A DNA stretch of 16,763 bases. Source: Hepatocystis sp. ex Piliocolobus tephrosceles (lineage: Eukaryota; Apicomplexa; Aconoidasida; Haemosporida; Plasmodiidae). Below, one piece after another: positions 14,601 to 16,763 of the stretch; the first letter of the stretch is position 1; every line of letters begins with the position of its first letter. The DNA lies in contig CABPSV020000401.1 of the NCBI GenBank assembly GCA_902459845.2, forward strand, positions 1 through 16,763. Direction: 5' to 3'. Under the pieces are notes generated by a model. It was not told the origin of the DNA, made no database searches, and saw only the letters and a program-made list of their open reading frames with translations. Both the position numbers and the translations under genes were made by a program.

Positions 14601-16763
14601 ATATTTACTTCTGACAATTCTAAAAAGTTTTTCATATTTCCTCTTCTTTGTTTGAATATTGTTACATTTAATATTGTGTCAGGTTTTAAATAAAAATAAA
14701 ATGGAATAAGATGTTTATATGAATGGTATAAAGGGTCTTTTTTGTCTAAACTGATAAATAATCGATTAGTGTCGAAAATTGAAGAAGAATAAGGGTAAGA
14801 GTCAGTTATATTATTTTTAGTATGATATAAAATATTTAACACATTGTTAGAATAACTTTCCGAATAATTAAAAAAACTGTTTTTAGTGTTACTGAAATTG
14901 TTAGAATTGTTGACAATACTATGATTTTGTTTTTTTTTGCCTTTAGATAAGTTATAACATTGTTTGTTTTTTTTTACCTTTTTTGTGGTAGTTTCAGATG
15001 CCATATGGTCAGGTACAATTCCTTTGATCCTATTTCGTTTATTTATTTTTTTTTCTTTAAATATGTCATTGACATTATTATAATACAGGCTGTTATTCAT
15101 GTTTGTATAGTCTGTTTCGTCGATGTTCAATTTATACAAGTAATTATTATTGTTCTTTGATTTTATAATCGGAAGTAGTACATTTTTATAATAACTGTTA
15201 TTTGTATGATTATCAATTTGCAACCATTGAATATTTAAATGAAACAATTCTTTGTCATTTATTTGTTTATAAATTGCTAACATATTTTCTATAGATATAT
15301 ATAACACTTCTTCCAAATTATGGTTACTTATACTTATTCCTATTCCTTTAAAAATAAAATGCATGAATATGTTAAAATTTAAAAAGACTTTTGTTTTTTT
15401 TTCTTCTTCTTGTGTTCCGTTCATAATATTTTTTTTATATATATCCGAAATAATATACGGCATGTGTAAGTCTGTTCCTGTTACTTTTGTTTTTATGTTT
15501 TTCCTTTTTTTAAATAAATTATGCATGTAGTTCATACTGGGATGAGTTATTATGTTTTTATGGTTATTTTTATCACTGTATTGATTATTTTTATCACTGT
15601 ATTGATTATTGTTAGTTAATGAGGCGTTGTGTTGCTTTTTAGTAGGTTTAATACTATTACTATTAATTATGTTACTTTTGTTATATTCTTTTTTTTTTTT
15701 ATAAACGCTTTTTATTTTATTTTTAAGCAAATCGAATTTTTTTAAAAGTGAATAATTATAAGTAGGATATGAAGATAAATTAGTATTATCTAATACATTC
15801 TTAATTATTTCGCTATAATTTTCAAATGTAAAAATAGTTTTCCCATTATAAGTTTTTTTTGTACATAAAATATAAATAAACATGCCGGTACTATTTTTAT
15901 TCAATTTTAATAAACTCACATTACTTGCTTTTTCTAAATTTAATATATTAACATTTTCTTTATTTAATTTATCAAATTGTTGTAAAAATTGTCGCAAGTA
16001 AAATATTTTTTTATTAATAGTTGTTATATCATGAGTGTTTCTGATATACTTAGTTACAATCTTGGTTAAATAATTTATTTCTTTATGTAAGTTTTCTTTT
16101 ATCATATTGACATATTCCAAATGCTTCTGTTTATTTTGTTTCATTCTTTTTTTTTGTTTTTTTTTTTTTTTGTTTTGTTTTTTTTTTGTATTCGCATTGG
16201 TATTAGTGTTGCTGTTGTTATTGTTGTTGTTGTTGCCGTTCCAGTTTTTATCGTTTCGGTTGCTACCGCTACTAGCACTGACTCGATTCGATAACACTAT
16301 ATCAATTTTCAATTTATGTTCTTTATATGGATTGTAAAAAGAAAAGTTGAATGCATAATTTTTAAATAGTTCATCGAACTTTTTTATATTTTGTTTTCGT
16401 TTTTGTTTGTTATTTATTTTATGTAACACTTCAAAATGATTATAAATACCTACTTGTCTTAATTTTAAATCATAATTAGTTAAATTTATTAAATAATATG
16501 GAACAACATCAATATCTTGGAAACGTACAAACTTACATCCTTTGAATGTTGTTATTTCCATTGAACAACATGTATATTCATAAGGAATGTTATTCTTTGA
16601 TTGGAGTAATTTTTTTAGTATATTCGAATAAACAAAGTCACTTTTTTTATATGTTTTTAACAAATAATTAATTTTTTTTATTACTCTCTCTTGATTGTGA
16701 AAATTGCTTTGTGATATTGCCGGATGTCGAAAGTATATCATGCTTACTCTTGTCAGGTCGAAG
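11666..16763 (-). CDS. VPS13-family bridge-like lipid-transfer protein, C-terminal part (partial)
   Basis: VPS13 proteins are rod-shaped conduits that move lipids between membranes at contact sites. The first Met in frame gives 1691 aa, but the frame is still open upstream of it to the window edge (at least seven more codons), and VPS13 proteins usually exceed 3000 aa, so the start is outside the window. VPS13 hallmarks, numbered from that Met: VVPYYLINLTNYDLKLRQVG at 79-98, the type of strand repeat found in the adaptor-binding region; FKGIGISISNHNLEEVLYIS at 464-483 and LQIDN at 507-511; a C-terminal rod segment at ~680-740 and ~1048-1150 containing NISDANLYF and LLGAIDLIGNPL at 1140-1151; ATG2_C-like helices at ~1155-1340; RPHKKSLVKEYAKFLNYEYP at 1343-1362; and a poorly conserved tail that may hold a degenerate PH-like domain. 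Low-complexity inserts (Asn-rich ~165-205, ~345-400, ~585-640, ~820-980) break it up. Residues 1608-1624 are His-rich. I see no introns in this part. Confidence 0.8.
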   Translation of the reverse strand, partial: FDLTRVSMIYFRHPAISQSNFHNQERVIKKINYLLKTYKKSDFVYSNILKKLLQSKNNIPYEYTCCSMEITTFKGCKFVRFQDIDVVPYYLINLTNYDLKLRQVGIYNHFEVLHKINNKQKRKQNIKKFDELFKNYAFNFSFYNPYKEHKLKIDIVLSNRVSASSGSNRNDKNWNGNNNNNNNSNTNTNANTKKKQNKKKKKQKKRMKQNKQKHLEYVNMIKENLHKEINYLTKIVTKYIRNTHDITTINKKIFYLRQFLQQFDKLNKENVNILNLEKASNVSLLKLNKNSTGMFIYILCTKKTYNGKTIFTFENYSEIIKNVLDNTNLSSYPTYNYSLLKKFDLLKNKIKSVYKKKKEYNKSNIINSNSIKPTKKQHNASLTNNNQYSDKNNQYSDKNNHKNIITHPSMNYMHNLFKKRKNIKTKVTGTDLHMPYIISDIYKKNIMNGTQEEEKKTKVFLNFNIFMHFIFKGIGISISNHNLEEVLYISIENMLAIYKQINDKELFHLNIQWLQIDNHTNNSYYKNVLLPIIKSKNNNNYLYKLNIDETDYTNMNNSLYYNNVNDIFKEKKINKRNRIKGIVPDHMASETTTKKVKKNKQCYNLSKGKKKQNHSIVNNSNNFSNTKNSFFNYSESYSNNVLNILYHTKNNITDSYPYSSSIFDTNRLFISLDKKDPLYHSYKHLIPFYFYLKPDTILNVTIFKQRRGNMKNFLELSEVNINIASMSINLDSYFIIELLKVFDELLNILEYDVDNYNSLNLEKNIELRDTDFDSLEYKQNMGPIEELVKHHILKDYYLYEKIANFNFNEIKELRNINQYKMDNTKKIYMQNNCEQKKNKNDMLHFEPSLIMMNEDNKTLKIKTIESETSKSGKVKLTHYEDVHNQEIKNKTCKSTSPNTDNTPIKYHNYDFMHSSEIPMNDKLGKKNEYTLFYTSNNNTSNNNTSNNDDTTVIDITTKMVKKKQKNLDLSLNSDLFEKDNTYVKKYSDNYTNRYQELINAIGAKNSPYPYDTLTENKLNYLKECEKDYKELLKKRKEILKKMQNINIKNNLISLDKIFISKLKINEIKLIINIKNRSLSYDKKNEIMDSNIMNAISILIMNIPNISDANLYFEKEIKKNMCGSLYVLIFNEIMNDYINSGMNQMFNLLGAIDLIGNPLIIYKHWKKGYISCIKDIKKSVNVCSFPLLFCIVLLNILIEFSRNILSGILEGVSRFFGSWSTCFERFSRNSDKLSITTNSNFMQHEITDQPSNCGEGIYYGLQSLFQVLVISSINIFYKPFKAIQKSKTIRKSENGKLKNCYSTCSIIFYSLYSAFSSLFCGLLNSIFSFYTFLCIGTLNQIQTLAVKSVIRPHKKSLVKEYAKFLNYEYPISFSNHVINEKKKKKKELLKKNIIAIILLYTIKQDNNPNNIKNFLWVSNKEIGYCERDKLLWALYIHAILKIEIILIFLDRDGHINKYSTMLKSRKPIKNSKNGKVKYNEKNSNVNTNQNDEKKKKYIKSEQDQDDKNLIHKIKKSWKLQNLFKNKHYKQFSDFKPSYYIRILYKSFYKTKKNSNNKKKYIYQKFALNGKPKDSFYSSEQAMNKSPHKKYFEKERKKKECEKKEFSSFYNDDYNVHSNDHKHTYEHDHDKQHNQKQPNQRIIQNKLKMKYTHYNQKNKKKCLYISKLVKCESKELALHAFSLLLSFLIHNSPYYLKNAN
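15566..15607 (-). repeat. Coding 21-bp duplication NQYSDKN in the VPS13-like gene
   Basis: Residues 379-392 are two copies of NQYSDKN, identical or nearly so at DNA level, in an Asn/Lys-rich insert. This is a recent tandem duplication of the kind expected to vary between isolates. Confidence 0.85.

Noticed and set aside
16739..16741. ATG at the right edge as the start of the VPS13-like gene
   Set aside because: The frame stays open upstream to the window end and the family is much longer, so this Met is probably internal.

Overview
The window is very AT-rich DNA. It has long homopolymer and TA tracts, single-exon genes full of Asn/Lys low-complexity inserts, and one gene with short AT-rich introns. 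This is a Plasmodium nuclear chromosome. The decisive landmark is an intact ortholog of Kelch13 (K13), which in P. falciparum is on chromosome 13. The protein differs from P. falciparum K13 at many positions and is longer, so this is another Plasmodium species. The style of the intergenic DNA suggests a P. malariae- or P. ovale-like parasite, but I cannot fix the species from sequence alone.

Layout: (1) 120-1591, + strand: a four-exon gene for a 309-residue protein of unknown function with an N-terminal hydrophobic segment; the splice model is mine and all three introns are phase 0. (2) 1592-2142: convergent 3' region with T-tracts, an 8-bp minisatellite and a TA run. (3) 2143-4227, - strand: UDP-N-acetylglucosamine pyrophosphorylase (UAP), complete, with lineage-specific inserts. 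(4) 4228-6499: a 2.3-kb spacer made almost entirely of different tandem repeats (13-bp leader repeat, 97-bp poly-A, 13-bp TAATTA repeat, 11-bp, 9-bp and CpG-rich 20-bp repeats). (5) 6500-8905, - strand: K13, complete, single exon. (6) 8906-11665: a 2.8-kb spacer holding the presumed K13 promoter and leader, with homopolymers and TA runs and no gene I can support. (7) 11666-16763, - strand: the C-terminal part of a VPS13-family bridge-like lipid-transfer protein; its frame is still open at the window edge.

The three minus-strand genes lie head-to-tail, each with its own large spacer, so they are probably separate transcription units. Functionally UAP supplies UDP-GlcNAc (GPI anchors and truncated N-glycans), K13 works at the cytostome collar in haemoglobin endocytosis, and VPS13 proteins move lipids at membrane contact sites. 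Their adjacency looks like ancestral gene order, not an operon. I see no RNA genes, transposons, CRISPR arrays or integrated foreign DNA. The most informative points are the residues at P. falciparum K13 cysteine positions (the C580 position is Ser here), the altered nucleotide-binding motifs in UAP, the VPS13 assignment, and the dense set of unrelated minisatellites, two of which sit right beside UAP and K13 transcript ends.
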